64,000 nt of DNA from Nocardia anaemiae NBRC 100462 (GCF_001612725.1 NZ_BDAZ01000016.1:31568-95567); one strand, 5' to 3'; counted from the first letter of the stretch, positions 51,169-60,174 are shown. Program-made: numbers and translations. Notes: generated by a model from the sequence alone, not told the origin.

Positions 51169-52086
51169 TCAGCAGCCAGCACTTCCTGGCGCGAAGACCG
51201 GGATTTCGCACCACCACGGCTTGATCACCGGAGGTGTCGCCGGTGCCCCCGCGACGATCCAGTCGCCCTGGACGGAAACCTCACGGCGCGACAGCGGTTC
51301 GTTGGCGGGGCCGGTGGCGACGGAGCCGTCGAGATTGAATCTGCTGCCGTGACAAGGACAGTTGATGGTGCCGCCCACGATTTCGTTGAGCGCACAGCCC
51401 TGATGCGTACAGACCACCGAGAAGCCCTGGTAATTACCGGGATTCGGTTGTGTCACCACGGTGTCGCCGAGGATGAGGCCGGAGCCGACCGGTACGTCGG
51501 AGGCGCGGGCGAGGGCGTTCTCCGGTGCGCCCTCCTCGACTTGCGGCGCCGGTGCGGTTTGCTCCTGGACCTCTTGCCGCGTGGCGGGTAGCGGTGCGAA
51601 GGCGCCCGCGACGATCCATTCGCCCTGCACCGTGATGGTGCGCGCGGCGAGTGGTCGGGTGGCCGGACCGGTGGCGACGGAGCCGTCGAGATTGAATCTG
51701 CTGCCGTGACAAGGGCAATTTATGGTGCGGCCCGCGATTTCGTTGAGCGCACAGCCCTGATGTGTGCAGATCACCGAAAAGGCCTGGTAATTACCGGGAC
51801 TCGGCTGGGTGACGACCGTATCGCCCAGTAGCACCCCGGAACCGACCGGTACGTCGGCGGTGCGGGTGAGCGTAGTACCTGGCACAGGCTCCGGACCGGC
51901 CTGCACTTCGGTCGGGGGAGGCGGCGGTGCGGCGGACGGTGCGGCGGCGACCGAACTCGAGGACCTCGGCACTGCGGTGGAAGTAGCCTGGCTCGAGGAG
52001 TTTTCGCTCGTCGAGCAGGCCGCGACAACTGCCGCGGCGCCTGCTCCGATGACGATTGTTCGACGGTTGACGTTTTCGACGCTCAT
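51169..52086 (-). CDS. Exported protein with two Rieske [2Fe-2S] domains
   Basis: The 305-residue protein has a twin-arginine start NRRTIVIGAGAAAVVAACSTS, which also has a lipobox (Cys24), and a Ser/Pro-rich spacer. Two complete Rieske domains then follow in tandem. Each has CTHQGC (Cys107 and Cys226) and CPCHGSRFNLDGSVATGPA, so each binds a [2Fe-2S] cluster through two Cys and two His. The domains are 119 residues apart and their DNA shares 47 identical bases at 51311-51357 and 51668-51714. Such small Rieske proteins carry electrons; two clusters in one polypeptide is uncommon. The electron partner is unknown. Confidence 0.88.
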   Translation of the reverse strand: MSVENVNRRTIVIGAGAAAVVAACSTSENSSSQATSTAVPRSSSSVAAAPSAAPPPPPTEVQAGPEPVPGTTLTRTADVPVGSGVLLGDTVVTQPSPGNYQAFSVICTHQGCALNEIAGRTINCPCHGSRFNLDGSVATGPATRPLAARTITVQGEWIVAGAFAPLPATRQEVQEQTAPAPQVEEGAPENALARASDVPVGSGLILGDTVVTQPNPGNYQGFSVVCTHQGCALNEIVGGTINCPCHGSRFNLDGSVATGPANEPLSRREVSVQGDWIVAGAPATPPVIKPWWCEIPVFAPGSAGC

Positions 52087-52335
52087 CGTGACCTCGGCAT
52101 TTGTCGGCTCGTTGTTGTAGGTGTTACGAGGTAGCCGCAGATTCGGTTCGAGGTCGTTTCGGATTCTTGCCGAAGTTGGCGCTGCCTACCGCCCGGGTGA
52201 GACTGGAACCGGACGGGGCAGCCACCGGCCATTGAACTCAACAGTTCTGAGACCAGAGCCAGGTGTTCGATGAGACTCTCCTGAGAAAACCGGGCGGCGC
52301 TACCCGTAAGCGCGCCGTGCGACCCGTAGGCTGGG

Positions 52336-53247
52336 ATGATGCGGGCGATTGCGTTCTACGAATTCGGCGGTCCGGACGTACTGCAGGTCGTCGACATCCC
52401 GATCCCAGAACCGGGGCCGGGCCAGGTACGAGTCGCGGTGCGGACCACCGCGGTCAATCCGGCGGACTGGAAGATCCGTTCCGGCGCATTGTCTTTCGGC
52501 GAACCGGTGTTTCCGCAATATCCTGGCGGTGAGATCGCGGGTGTGGTCGATGCGGTCGGTCCCGATGTCACCGGCGTCGCGGTCGGCGACGAGGTACTCG
52601 GCTGGGCGGTCGCGGCATACGCCGAATACACCCTCAGCAATGCCGTTGCGAAGAAACCCGAGGAATTGTCCTGGCCGGATGCCGCATCGCTCCCGGTGGC
52701 GGTATCGACGGCGGATAAGTCATTGGCGGCGCTGAAAATTCAGCCGGGGGAAACACTGTTGGTCAACGGCGCGTCCGGTGCGGTGGGGTCGATGGCGGTG
52801 CAGCTGGCCGCGGCCGAGGGCGCTACCGTGATCGGCACCGCATCCGCGGCCAATCAGGATATTGTGCGCGGACTCGGTGCCATCCCGACCACCTACGGCG
52901 CTGGGTTGGTCGAGCGCGTGCGCGAACTGGCGCCCAATGGCATCGACGCGGTCTTCGACGCCGCCGGATACGGTGTGCTGCCCGCCGCGATCGAATTGCG
53001 CGGCGGCACCGATCGCATCGTGACGATCGTCGATCCGACGGCCCGCGAACTCGGCATCACGTTCCTCACCGGTAGCGGGGCCCAGCGACCCACCGAACTC
53101 CTCCAGGAGGTCGCCGAACGTGTCGCCAGCGGTGCGTTCCGGCTGCCGGGCCCGGCGCGGACCTTCCTGCTCGAGCGCGCGGCGGCCGCGCAGGAGGAGA
53201 GCGAAAAGGGTCGTGGCCCAGGCAAGGTCGTCCTCAACGTGAGCTGA
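52336..53247 (+). CDS. Zinc-independent quinone oxidoreductase (MDR family)
   Basis: 303 residues. N-terminal GroES-like domain (FYEFGGPDVLQVVDIPIPEPGPGQVRVAVRTTAVNPADWKIR), NADPH Rossmann motif LLVNGASGAVGSMAVQLAAAEGATVIGTASAAN (about 136-168), and a C-terminal end typical of the family. It lacks the zinc ligands of alcohol dehydrogenases, matching quinone oxidoreductase-type MDR enzymes. Two ATG codons stand in tandem at 52336 and 52339. The IclR-type gene follows after 96 bases. Confidence 0.88.
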   Translation: MMRAIAFYEFGGPDVLQVVDIPIPEPGPGQVRVAVRTTAVNPADWKIRSGALSFGEPVFPQYPGGEIAGVVDAVGPDVTGVAVGDEVLGWAVAAYAEYTLSNAVAKKPEELSWPDAASLPVAVSTADKSLAALKIQPGETLLVNGASGAVGSMAVQLAAAEGATVIGTASAANQDIVRGLGAIPTTYGAGLVERVRELAPNGIDAVFDAAGYGVLPAAIELRGGTDRIVTIVDPTARELGITFLTGSGAQRPTELLQEVAERVASGAFRLPGPARTFLLERAAAAQEESEKGRGPGKVVLNVS

Positions 53248-53343
53248 CTCCACCCCGGAAACGCCTTGTTGCGAACGACAACCGGCGTACCATCTTTTCT
53301 TGCCGTGTGCCGATAGGAGCCGCGGCAAGGAGGATGACGGGCG

Positions 53344-54057
53344 ATGGTCGGTAGCCCATCGGCTGACCGAACGGGCCGCGGTGTGCTCGATGCCGGTTTC
53401 CAGATCCTGGAGGCCATTTCGGCGGCGCCGGAGGGCTGTGGGCTCTCGCAGCTGGCCCGCACCACCGGATTGGCGAAGACCACCGCATATCGGCTGGCCG
53501 AACAGTTGGTGGCGCTCGGTGCCGTACAGCGGGTGGAGCAGCGGTACTTCGTCGGCGAGCGGATGGCGGAACTCGGGCGGCATTGGCAGGCCGCGCCGAT
53601 CCTGCGCCGGGCGGCACAACGACCGGCCCGGGTATTGTCCGCGTTGACGAATTCCACTGTCGCGGTGTGCATTCTGGATGCGGGCGAGGTGCGGATGGTC
53701 TCGGGGATCAAGGGTGCCGAGTTCTTTGTCAGCAGCACCGCGGATCCGGAGCTGGTCTATCGCACTGCGCTGGCGCAGGTGCTGTTCGCGGGACGCGCCG
53801 ACAACACCGTCCCGCCACCGACCTATTCGGCTGCGGAATGGCAGCGCGTCTGCTCCGGAATCGTCGATGCCGGAATGGTTTCCGTTGATCATCACAAGTT
53901 GATCGCCGGGATCTGTTGTGCCGCAGCGGCTATCCGACAGCCGGGCATGTGCGATGCGGCGGCGATCGGCTGTATCTCACTGTCCCAACAGTTTCCGCCG
54001 AATTTGCCCGGCCTGGTCGCACATACCGCCCGCGAAATCGAGAAGAATCTTCGCTGA
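53344..54057 (+). CDS. IclR-family transcriptional regulator
   Basis: 237 residues. Winged HTH: GFQILEAISAAPEGCGLSQLARTTGLAKTTAYRLAEQLVALGAVQRVEQRYFVG. The C-terminal sensor domain is short and poorly conserved, with a Cys-rich portion (IAGICCAAAAIRQPGMCDAAAIGCISL) that could sense redox or metal. It probably controls the oxidoreductase just upstream or unlinked catabolic genes. Confidence 0.85.
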   Translation: MVGSPSADRTGRGVLDAGFQILEAISAAPEGCGLSQLARTTGLAKTTAYRLAEQLVALGAVQRVEQRYFVGERMAELGRHWQAAPILRRAAQRPARVLSALTNSTVAVCILDAGEVRMVSGIKGAEFFVSSTADPELVYRTALAQVLFAGRADNTVPPPTYSAAEWQRVCSGIVDAGMVSVDHHKLIAGICCAAAAIRQPGMCDAAAIGCISLSQQFPPNLPGLVAHTAREIEKNLR

Positions 54058-54152
54058 TCGGTTCGTTCAGTGGACCGGCCCGTTTTGCACACTCCAAGCG
54101 GGAATCAGGATAGATGGGCTGTCGAACGCTGTGAGTAAGGGCCGATCCACCG

Positions 54153-54518
54153 ATGCAAGACTCCGATCTCTGGGGCCACCGCTACGTCTCCTCATCCGTC
54201 ACCGAGAACGGCTGGCCGCGATTCCTGGTCGGCGGCACCCGGATCACCCTGTGGTTCGTCGACGAAACCCGCCGCCTGTCCGCACACGCGGGTGCCAATA
54301 CCGTGATGTTCGAGGTGGATCCCGACAGCGGCGTCCTGAAAACCCGATCCCCGTTCTCCACCGTGCTGTCCTACCCACCGGAATTCGCCGATCAGGACTC
54401 CTGGCTCACCGAATTCCTGCTCCTCGCGCCCACCTGGACCACCACCGGCGACGGCACCCTCATCCTCAGCGACGAGCGGATCAGGATCGAGCTGGAACAG
54501 ACCGCCGACTGCCCCTGA
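54153..54518 (+). CDS. META-domain-like (HslJ-type) protein
   Basis: 121 residues without signal peptide. The pattern LWGHRYVSSSVTENG...LVGGTRITLWFVDETRRLSAHAGANTVMFEV...TTTGDGTLILSDERIRIEL resembles the META domain, usually found in exported HslJ-type proteins. The absence of an export signal suggests a cytoplasmic variant. It is convergent with a TetR gene (stops 3 bases apart). Confidence 0.65.
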   Translation: MQDSDLWGHRYVSSSVTENGWPRFLVGGTRITLWFVDETRRLSAHAGANTVMFEVDPDSGVLKTRSPFSTVLSYPPEFADQDSWLTEFLLLAPTWTTTGDGTLILSDERIRIELEQTADCP

Positions 54519-54521
54519 CGC

Positions 54522-55136
54522 CTACGTCACCGGAATGAGAAAGCTTTCGACGATCCGGCGCACCTTGGGCACCGCATCGGCTTCACCGAGGCGCAGTTCG
54601 GTATTGGCGGCGCAGAGGACGGCGTCGATCTGGAAGGCGGCGAGATCGGTGTCCAGTTCGGCGATTTCACCCGCATCGACGGCATACCGGAGTTCGCCGG
54701 CGATGGTCGCGAGCCAGTCCCGCTGATCACGCACCAGGGCATCGCGCACCGGACCGGGACGGCTGTCGAACTCGGCCATATTGGCGACCCGATAGCAGCC
54801 GCCCGCGAACAGCGGTGTCTGCGCGTAGACGATCCAGAGTTCGATCAGGGCGCGAAGTCGTCGCACACCATGGGGTTGCGCGCGGGCGGGCCGGACGACG
54901 GCATCGATGAACATATCGCGGGCGAAATCGAGCGCCGCGAGTTGCAGCGTCTCCTTGGTCTTGAACAGGGTCTGCACACCCGCCTTGCTGAGCCCGGTAT
55001 CGGTGGCCAGCTTGCCGAAGCTCAAACCCTCGAGACCGTCGAGGGAGGCGGTGTCGACCGCCTGGCGCAATACGAGCTGGCGACTCCGGGCACCGCGCAG
55101 CAGGCGCTTGTCCTCGGTCGTGCGGGCACTGGTCAT
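54522..55136 (-). CDS. TetR-family regulator
   Basis: 204 residues. The N-terminal HTH is VLRQAVDTASLDGLEGLSFGKLATDTGLSKAGVQTLFKTKETLQLAALDFARDMF. The C-terminal ligand domain is TetR_C-type (PHGVRRLRALIELWIVYAQTPLFAGGCYRV...YAVDAGEIAELDTDLAAFQIDAVL). The target is not obvious; its own promoter region contains a short palindrome at 55147-55160. Confidence 0.9.
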   Translation of the reverse strand: MTSARTTEDKRLLRGARSRQLVLRQAVDTASLDGLEGLSFGKLATDTGLSKAGVQTLFKTKETLQLAALDFARDMFIDAVVRPARAQPHGVRRLRALIELWIVYAQTPLFAGGCYRVANMAEFDSRPGPVRDALVRDQRDWLATIAGELRYAVDAGEIAELDTDLAAFQIDAVLCAANTELRLGEADAVPKVRRIVESFLIPVT

Positions 55137-55146
55137 GTGTAAAGAG

Positions 55147-55160
55147 TACGTCCGACCGTA
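55147..55160. promoter_or_regulatory. Possible TetR autoregulatory site
   Basis: TACG-N6-CGTA, 11 bases before the start of the TetR gene. It is a short dyad in the right place, weak in length. Confidence 0.4.
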
Positions 55161-55163
55161 TGG

Positions 55164-55607
55164 TTAAGCAAGGGGCGCCACCATCGCTCGCAGTAGATCG
55201 CGCAGGGTCTGCTGCTGGGCGGCGGTGAGCGAGGTCAGCGGCGACTGTGCGCCGAGCAGGTCGAGCGCCTCGGCGCGGCGCCGCTCCCCGGCCGCCGTCA
55301 GCACGATCTGCTTGGCCCGGCGATCGGTCGGATGTGGTTGTCGGCGAACCAGATCCTGTTGTTCGAGGCGATCCAGCACGAAGGTCGCATTCGACGGCTC
55401 ACACGACATCCTGGTGGCCAACTCGCGCGCGGTAATCGGATCCGAGAGTTCGCGCAGGGCGATGACCTGCGACGGGGTCATATCCAACGTCTCGGCGACG
55501 CGGCGAACGTGCACGTCGAGGCGGTGGGTGAACTGATGTACCAGCTTGCAGACATCCCGATCGATTTCGGTATCGACGGCGAGATTCGGTGACGCCTGCT
55601 CCTTCAT
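55164..55607 (-). CDS. MarR-family regulator
   Basis: 147 residues. Winged helix: LDMTPSQVIALRELSDPITARELATRMSCEPSNATFVLDRLEQQDLVRRQPHPTDRRAKQIVLTAAG, the MarR signature with DxR wing (DRRAKQ). It is divergent from an MFS exporter with an 81-base region holding a nested 37 bp palindrome. The arrangement indicates that MarR represses the exporter until a ligand binds. Confidence 0.92.
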   Translation of the reverse strand: MKEQASPNLAVDTEIDRDVCKLVHQFTHRLDVHVRRVAETLDMTPSQVIALRELSDPITARELATRMSCEPSNATFVLDRLEQQDLVRRQPHPTDRRAKQIVLTAAGERRRAEALDLLGAQSPLTSLTAAQQQTLRDLLRAMVAPLA

Positions 55608-55639
55608 TCCGCCGAGTCTAGTGCCATGCTTCGAACTGT

Positions 55640-55676
55640 GATAGTTCTAGTTCAAATCATTTGAGTTGTAACTATC
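55640..55676. promoter_or_regulatory. Nested palindrome in the MarR/MFS intergenic region
   Basis: GATAGTT-N5-TCAAAT-C-ATTTGA-N5-AACTATC; both inverted repeats share one centre at 55658. It sits 13 bases before the exporter ATG and 33 bases before the marR start. Probable MarR operator overlapping the exporter promoter. Confidence 0.75.
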
Positions 55677-55688
55677 TGGAGTGGATGT

Positions 55689-56849
55689 ATGCGCCCTGCT
55701 GTCTTCGCGCTCATGCTGGTGGTCTTCAGCCTGACCACCGGGGAATTCGTAATCGCCGGAATCCTGCCCGAGGTGGCCGATGGTCTCGCGGTGTCGGTGC
55801 CCGCCGCGGGTCTGCTGGTGAGCGCCTATGCGCTCGGCATGATCGTCGGCGGGCCGGTGGTGACCGTGGCGACGGCGCGGCTGCCGCGCAAACCGCTGGT
55901 GGTCGGTTTGGTCGCGGTGGCGGTCGTCGCGAATCTGGGTTCGGCTCTCGCACCGAACTATTCGACCGTGCTGCTCGCCAGATTCGCCGCTGGCCTCGTG
56001 GTGGCAACGTTTTTCGCCGTCGCCATCGCGACGGTCGTCTCGACGGCCGAACCCGGCCGCGAGGCGTCCGCGGTAGCGCAGGTGGCGCTCGGCATGAATC
56101 TGGGCATTGTCGGCGGCACCCCGATCGGCGCGGCCATCGGCCAATCTTTCGGCTGGCGTGCGACATTCGTCTCGGTCGCGGTGTGCGCGTCCGTCGCGCT
56201 ACTGCTTGTGCTGCGCTTCCTGCCTACGATGCCCGCGCCGTCGAGCGGATCGGTGCGCGGGGAGTTGCGCGTATTCGCCGATCGCCGAGTGCAATTGGCG
56301 ATCGGGCTGACCGCGCTGGGCAATGTCGGTGTGGTAACGGTGTTTACGTACTTCACCCCACTGCTCACCGAGGTGAGCGGCTTCGCGGCAGGTGTGGTGC
56401 CGGTGCTGCTGCTGGTGTACGGCGCGGGCGCGGTGCTCGGCAATTATCTCGGTGGACGGTTGGCCGATAAGGCGCTGATGCCATCGCTGGCGGGTCTGCT
56501 CGTCGCCCTCGCGGGCGCGCTGGCGCTGCTCTGGGCCATCGCCGAAATTCAATTGATCACGGTGGCACTGGTTTTCGTGCTCGGTGTACTGGCTTTCGCG
56601 ATCATTCCCGGTATGCAGATCCGAGTCGTGACCGCCGCGGGTGCGGCACCCACGCTGGCCGTCGCGGTCAATGCCGCCGGATTCCAACTCGCCGCCGCAT
56701 TCGCGGGCCGCATCGGCGGTTGGGCCATCGATGACGGACCGGGACTGCGTTCGATCTATCCGATAGCCGCCGTGCTCACCGTCTCGGCCGTGGTGCTTGC
56801 GCTGTACATGCTGCGTCGTGATCGCAAGCCCGCGTTGGAATCAAGCTGA
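55689..56849 (+). CDS. MFS drug-type exporter
   Basis: 386 residues with 12 predicted helices (AraJ/CmlA-like DHA1 group). N-terminal FALMLVVFSLTTGEFVIAGILPEVA corresponds to the helix-1 signature, SAYALGMIVGGPVVTVATARLPRKPLVVGLV to motif A-like sequence, and GMNLGIVGGTPIGAAIGQSFGWR to helix 5 motif C. Expected to export a toxic small molecule in exchange for protons. Controlled by the divergent MarR. Confidence 0.9.
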   Translation: MRPAVFALMLVVFSLTTGEFVIAGILPEVADGLAVSVPAAGLLVSAYALGMIVGGPVVTVATARLPRKPLVVGLVAVAVVANLGSALAPNYSTVLLARFAAGLVVATFFAVAIATVVSTAEPGREASAVAQVALGMNLGIVGGTPIGAAIGQSFGWRATFVSVAVCASVALLLVLRFLPTMPAPSSGSVRGELRVFADRRVQLAIGLTALGNVGVVTVFTYFTPLLTEVSGFAAGVVPVLLLVYGAGAVLGNYLGGRLADKALMPSLAGLLVALAGALALLWAIAEIQLITVALVFVLGVLAFAIIPGMQIRVVTAAGAAPTLAVAVNAAGFQLAAAFAGRIGGWAIDDGPGLRSIYPIAAVLTVSAVVLALYMLRRDRKPALESS

Positions 56850-56956
56850 CCGGTATTCCATTGAATCCGATTGCTGCACAATCTGTCTCGAGTTGAGCCG
56901 CTATTATCTGGCTAGGCGCTTACCAGCGTCGCCGATATCAGAAGAGGGGTACGACT

Positions 56957-57253
56957 GTGAGCATGATTCTCGCCGCGGCACATGACACGTATGGAGCAGT
57001 CCTGGCCCAACTCGGTAACCCGACACCGGAGGCGCCGCCCCTCGCGGACAAGATCCTGCAGATGGTGCGCTATTTCACCTGGTTCATTCTGCTGGCGGGC
57101 ATTACCGCCATCACCTACGCGGGCGGACGGTTCGCCTGGGAGAAGTGGTCCGGTGGTGGCCTGCAATCGCCGAAGATGGTGGCGGGAGCCATGATCGGCG
57201 GCGTCGTCGCGACCAGCGCGGGCACCATCATGAATGCCGTGATCGGCACCTAG
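56957..57253 (+). CDS. Small two-helix membrane protein, TrbC-like
   Basis: 98 residues from GTG 56957, preceded by AGAGGGG. After a short N-terminal segment there are two membrane helices (MVRYFTWFILLAGITAITYAGG and MVAGAMIGGVVATSAGTIMNAVIG) with a basic loop between. The pattern resembles TrbC/VirB2-type pilin-like proteins of conjugative systems, but no other transfer gene is nearby. Its stop codon overlaps that of the convergent thioredoxin-like gene (CTAG). Confidence 0.65.
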   Translation: MSMILAAAHDTYGAVLAQLGNPTPEAPPLADKILQMVRYFTWFILLAGITAITYAGGRFAWEKWSGGGLQSPKMVAGAMIGGVVATSAGTIMNAVIGT

Positions 57254-57792
57254 GAACGCCATTTGATGGAGCAACCCATGCTCGGCCGGTGCGGCTCGGG
57301 CACGGGTGCTCCGGTGAGTACCGCCTCGACCGCGGCGCGTAATTCGTTGCCGGTCACCGGTTTACCGTTGCCCGGGGTGGATTCGTCGAAGGCGCCGCGG
57401 TAGGCGAGTTCCAGGCGTGCGTCGTAGAGGAAGAAGTCCGGCGTGCAGGCGGCCCGGAAGGCTCGACCCACCTGCTGCGTTTCGTCGATCAGGTAGGGGA
57501 ACTTCCAACCGGCGCGATCGGCTTGTGCCCGTAGGTGTTCCGGCGCGTCATCCGGGTAGGCGTCGGCATCGTTGGCGCAGATCGCGACCGTCGGGATGGT
57601 CAATGTGCCGAGTACCTCGCCGAGCTTCGCCTCGAGGTGCCGCACATACGGGCAGTGGTTACAGGCGAAGATGACCAGTAGTCCTTGCCCGTCCGCGTAG
57701 TCGGCGCGGGCGTGCAGGTGACCGTCGAGATCGGGCAGGCTGAAGTCCGGAGCGGGCGTTCCGATCGGGACCATCAGGGATTGGACCGACAT
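57250..57792 (-). CDS. Thioredoxin-like (AhpC/TSA-type) protein
   Basis: 180 residues with thioredoxin fold: GTPAPDFSLPDLDGHLHARADYADGQGLLVIFACNHCPYVRHLEAKL. The active-site motif is CNHCPYV, with Cys at about 44 and 47; later PYLIDETQQVGRAFRAACTPDFFLYD contains the cis-Pro. It resembles the family near peroxiredoxins used in redox homeostasis (YkuV/ResA-like). No signal peptide, so cytoplasmic. Confidence 0.85.
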   Translation of the reverse strand: MSVQSLMVPIGTPAPDFSLPDLDGHLHARADYADGQGLLVIFACNHCPYVRHLEAKLGEVLGTLTIPTVAICANDADAYPDDAPEHLRAQADRAGWKFPYLIDETQQVGRAFRAACTPDFFLYDARLELAYRGAFDESTPGNGKPVTGNELRAAVEAVLTGAPVPEPHRPSMGCSIKWRS

Positions 57793-57831
57793 GAGGTGCC
57801 TCCATCCGAGTCGATATCGAGCGTAGTGCGT

Positions 57832-58764
57832 TTACCGCACCAGATCCGCCGGATCGGTATTGGCACCGCACAAGACGACGCAGACTCGCTCACCGGGCTC
57901 GGGGCGATACGCATTGGTGGTCAGCGCCGCGAGGGCAGTTGCGGCAGCATGCTCCACGGCAAGGCGGCGGTCCTGCCACAGCGCCATGCGGGCCGCGATG
58001 ATGTCGGCGTCGGGGACGAGCACCGAGGTCACGTCATAGTTCTGCGCCGCATGCAGTGCCAGTTCGGTGGCGCGGCGGGCACCGAGGGAATCGGCGGCGA
58101 CCGAATCGACCGGCGCGTCGACGATCCGTCCGGCCTGGATCGCATCGTGCAGTGCTCGGCAGCGTTGCGGCTCCACCGCGATCGTCCGGACGCCGAAGTG
58201 GCCCGCGGCCGTGGCGACCCCGGCGAACAGACCGCCGCCACCGACCGCGACGACAACGGTGTCCAGCCGGGGGAGCAGATGGTGGATCTCCACCATCAGG
58301 GTGCCCGCCCCGGCGGCTATGTACGGGTTGTCGTAAGCGTGCGATAGCAAAGCGCCACTGGTATCGGCGAATTCGCGACAGGCGACCAGTGCATCGGCGT
58401 ATTCGGTGCCGACCAGGCGCACATCAGCGCCGTAGCCGCGCAGCCGCTCGATCTTCACCATCGGCGCGGTGGTCGGCAGGAATACCGTCGCCCGTACGTT
58501 CTGTTCGCGGGCCGCCCACGCACACGCGAGTCCGGCGTTGCCGCCGGATGCGATGGTCACGCCCGCGTCCGGCAGTGTCCCGGCGTCCTGGTGCGCCTGG
58601 ATGAAGTTTCGGGCGCCACGGGCCTTGAAAGAACCGGTGTGCTGCATGAATTCCAATGCCAGCCACAGCTCACCGGATGCGTCCCCGCGGGCGATGGCGA
58701 CCGGACGCACGTGCCCGGTGATCCGATCGGCGGCGGCCTTCACATCGCTGTAGCTCAACTCCAT
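57832..58764 (-). CDS. PLP-dependent serine/threonine dehydratase-type enzyme
   Basis: 310 residues from ATG 58764 (MELSYSDVKAAADRI); a frame to 58785 adds 7 weak residues. The fold-type II PLP lysine is in HTGSFKARGARNFI, the substrate/PLP loop in ASGGNAGLACAWAAREQ, and the phosphate loop in VAVGGGGLFAGVATA. This corresponds to threonine dehydratase/serine racemase enzymes that deaminate Ser or Thr. It lacks the ACT domain of biosynthetic IlvA, so it is probably catabolic. Confidence 0.88.
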   Translation of the reverse strand: MELSYSDVKAAADRITGHVRPVAIARGDASGELWLALEFMQHTGSFKARGARNFIQAHQDAGTLPDAGVTIASGGNAGLACAWAAREQNVRATVFLPTTAPMVKIERLRGYGADVRLVGTEYADALVACREFADTSGALLSHAYDNPYIAAGAGTLMVEIHHLLPRLDTVVVAVGGGGLFAGVATAAGHFGVRTIAVEPQRCRALHDAIQAGRIVDAPVDSVAADSLGARRATELALHAAQNYDVTSVLVPDADIIAARMALWQDRRLAVEHAAATALAALTTNAYRPEPGERVCVVLCGANTDPADLVR

Positions 58765-58913
58765 TCGCGCTCCTGTCCTCGACAATGACGCTATCGGAGA
58801 TTTTCGATATCCGTCGAGTCCTCTTATTTGCTAACAAATTGCCGATTTTCTCGCCATGTAGTCTGCGTCCATCTGGAAGTTGTAGTCATGCTCTGTCGAA
58901 GAGAGGTTGACCT

Positions 58914-59396
58914 GTGAAACTGATCTGGATGACGGTGACGGCCGCACTTGCCGTCGCCGTGGCGGGCTGCTCCGATGACAAGTCCACGACGACCGCGTCG
59001 AGTTCGTCGGTACCACCGGAAACGAGTTCGGTGAGTGCGACGCCGATCGAAAACGAGGAGCCGGGCGACGGCGTGCGGATTCCATTGGGGGAGACCAAGA
59101 ACGTGCCGATTCCCGCCGATGCCGTGATGGATATCAAGGTGCCCGTCGACTGGGGCGCGGCGAGCGCGAGCCTACGCTGCACGGTAACCGACAGCACCGG
59201 CCGCAACGAAGATCTTCGTTCCACCAATACGAGAAAACAGGAAACAATCGGCGGAAAAGAGTGGATGACGCTGTGGACCTTTTCCTCGCCCGCGGGGGCG
59301 GAGGTCACCGTCGGATGCAAGGATCCGGAGTCGAAAATCGCAGCGGGCGATGATCACCTGATCAGGGTCGTCCCGCGCGGCATCACCCCGCGCTGA
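58914..59396 (+). CDS. Lipoprotein of unknown function
   Basis: 160 residues from GTG 58914 with lipobox VAVAGCSDD (Cys19) and a Ser/Thr-rich linker (TTTASSSSVPPETSSVS). The mature domain is beta-rich (NVPIPADAVMDIKVPVDWG, SLRCTVTDSTGR, EVTVGCKDPE) with two Cys that can pair. Resembles mycobacterial/nocardial surface lipoproteins with an unknown ligand. The stop overlaps the convergent gene by 14 bases. Confidence 0.8.
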   Translation: MKLIWMTVTAALAVAVAGCSDDKSTTTASSSSVPPETSSVSATPIENEEPGDGVRIPLGETKNVPIPADAVMDIKVPVDWGAASASLRCTVTDSTGRNEDLRSTNTRKQETIGGKEWMTLWTFSSPAGAEVTVGCKDPESKIAAGDDHLIRVVPRGITPR

Positions 59397-59976
59397 ATCG
59401 CTGTGACGCGGGCACCCAGCCCGCCGCCCGAGCCTGCGGTATGCCGCCGCGATTGTCGACGGAGTAGATGATCTCCACCGATCCGCCCGCCAGCGCACGC
59501 GAACTCTCGAGGGTCAGCCCGGTATCGATATTCAGCGCTTCGGTAAGCCGCATGCCGCCGCCGACGAAGAAGGGCAGCACGACCAATTCGAGTTTGTCCA
59601 ATGCGCCTATCGCGCGGAAGCTTTCGATGGTGCGTGGACCGCCGATCAAATGGACGTCACCACCATGATTCGCCGTGCGCAGCTGCTCGAGCAGGCGCGC
59701 CGGATCGCTGTCCACGGTGACGTGGTCGGGGGTGCCCGCGGGACGCTGCGATGCGAGCACGAACACCTGCAGTGTCGGCCACGGCCAGCGGTCATTTGTC
59801 AGCGCTGGCGCGAAGGTGGTGTGCCCCATGAGCGCGGCCTCGCAGGTCGCGACGAATTCCGGAATGCCGTGGCTTTGGCCGGGTACGTAGGCCGGATCGA
59901 CCACCTGTGGTGGCCACCCGTTGGGGGTGCTGATGTAGCCATCGGCGCTCATGCACAGGCGGGAACGGATTTGCAT
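59383..59976 (-). CDS. Dihydrofolate-reductase-like (RibD C-terminal) protein
   Basis: 197 residues of the RibD_C/DHFR-like fold: MQIRSRLCMSADGYISTPNGWPP (substrate strand), AALMGHTTFAP, LQVFVLASQRP, GGDVHLIGGPRTIESFRAIGALDKLELVVLPFFVGGGMRLTEA. NADPH-binding GGP.T motif is present. Probably a reductase of unknown substrate. Single domain, so not a complete riboflavin enzyme. Confidence 0.85.
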   Translation of the reverse strand: MQIRSRLCMSADGYISTPNGWPPQVVDPAYVPGQSHGIPEFVATCEAALMGHTTFAPALTNDRWPWPTLQVFVLASQRPAGTPDHVTVDSDPARLLEQLRTANHGGDVHLIGGPRTIESFRAIGALDKLELVVLPFFVGGGMRLTEALNIDTGLTLESSRALAGGSVEIIYSVDNRGGIPQARAAGWVPASQRFSAG

Positions 59977-60174
59977 TCGACGTGCCTCCTTGGGTCTGCT
60001 GAATAGGACGACCCGTACGTCGAGAATTCATCGGCGATCGCTGACTACTCCCGTAGGCGCACCGTATCCCGGATTGCGGTCACTTCGTGCCGGAGGAGCA
60101 GCCGCGGTGGCTGGCCGATCGGCTGCTGACCTTCCTCGGCGGAGGCTCGCGGCGACGCGGGTAGCCTCGGATTC

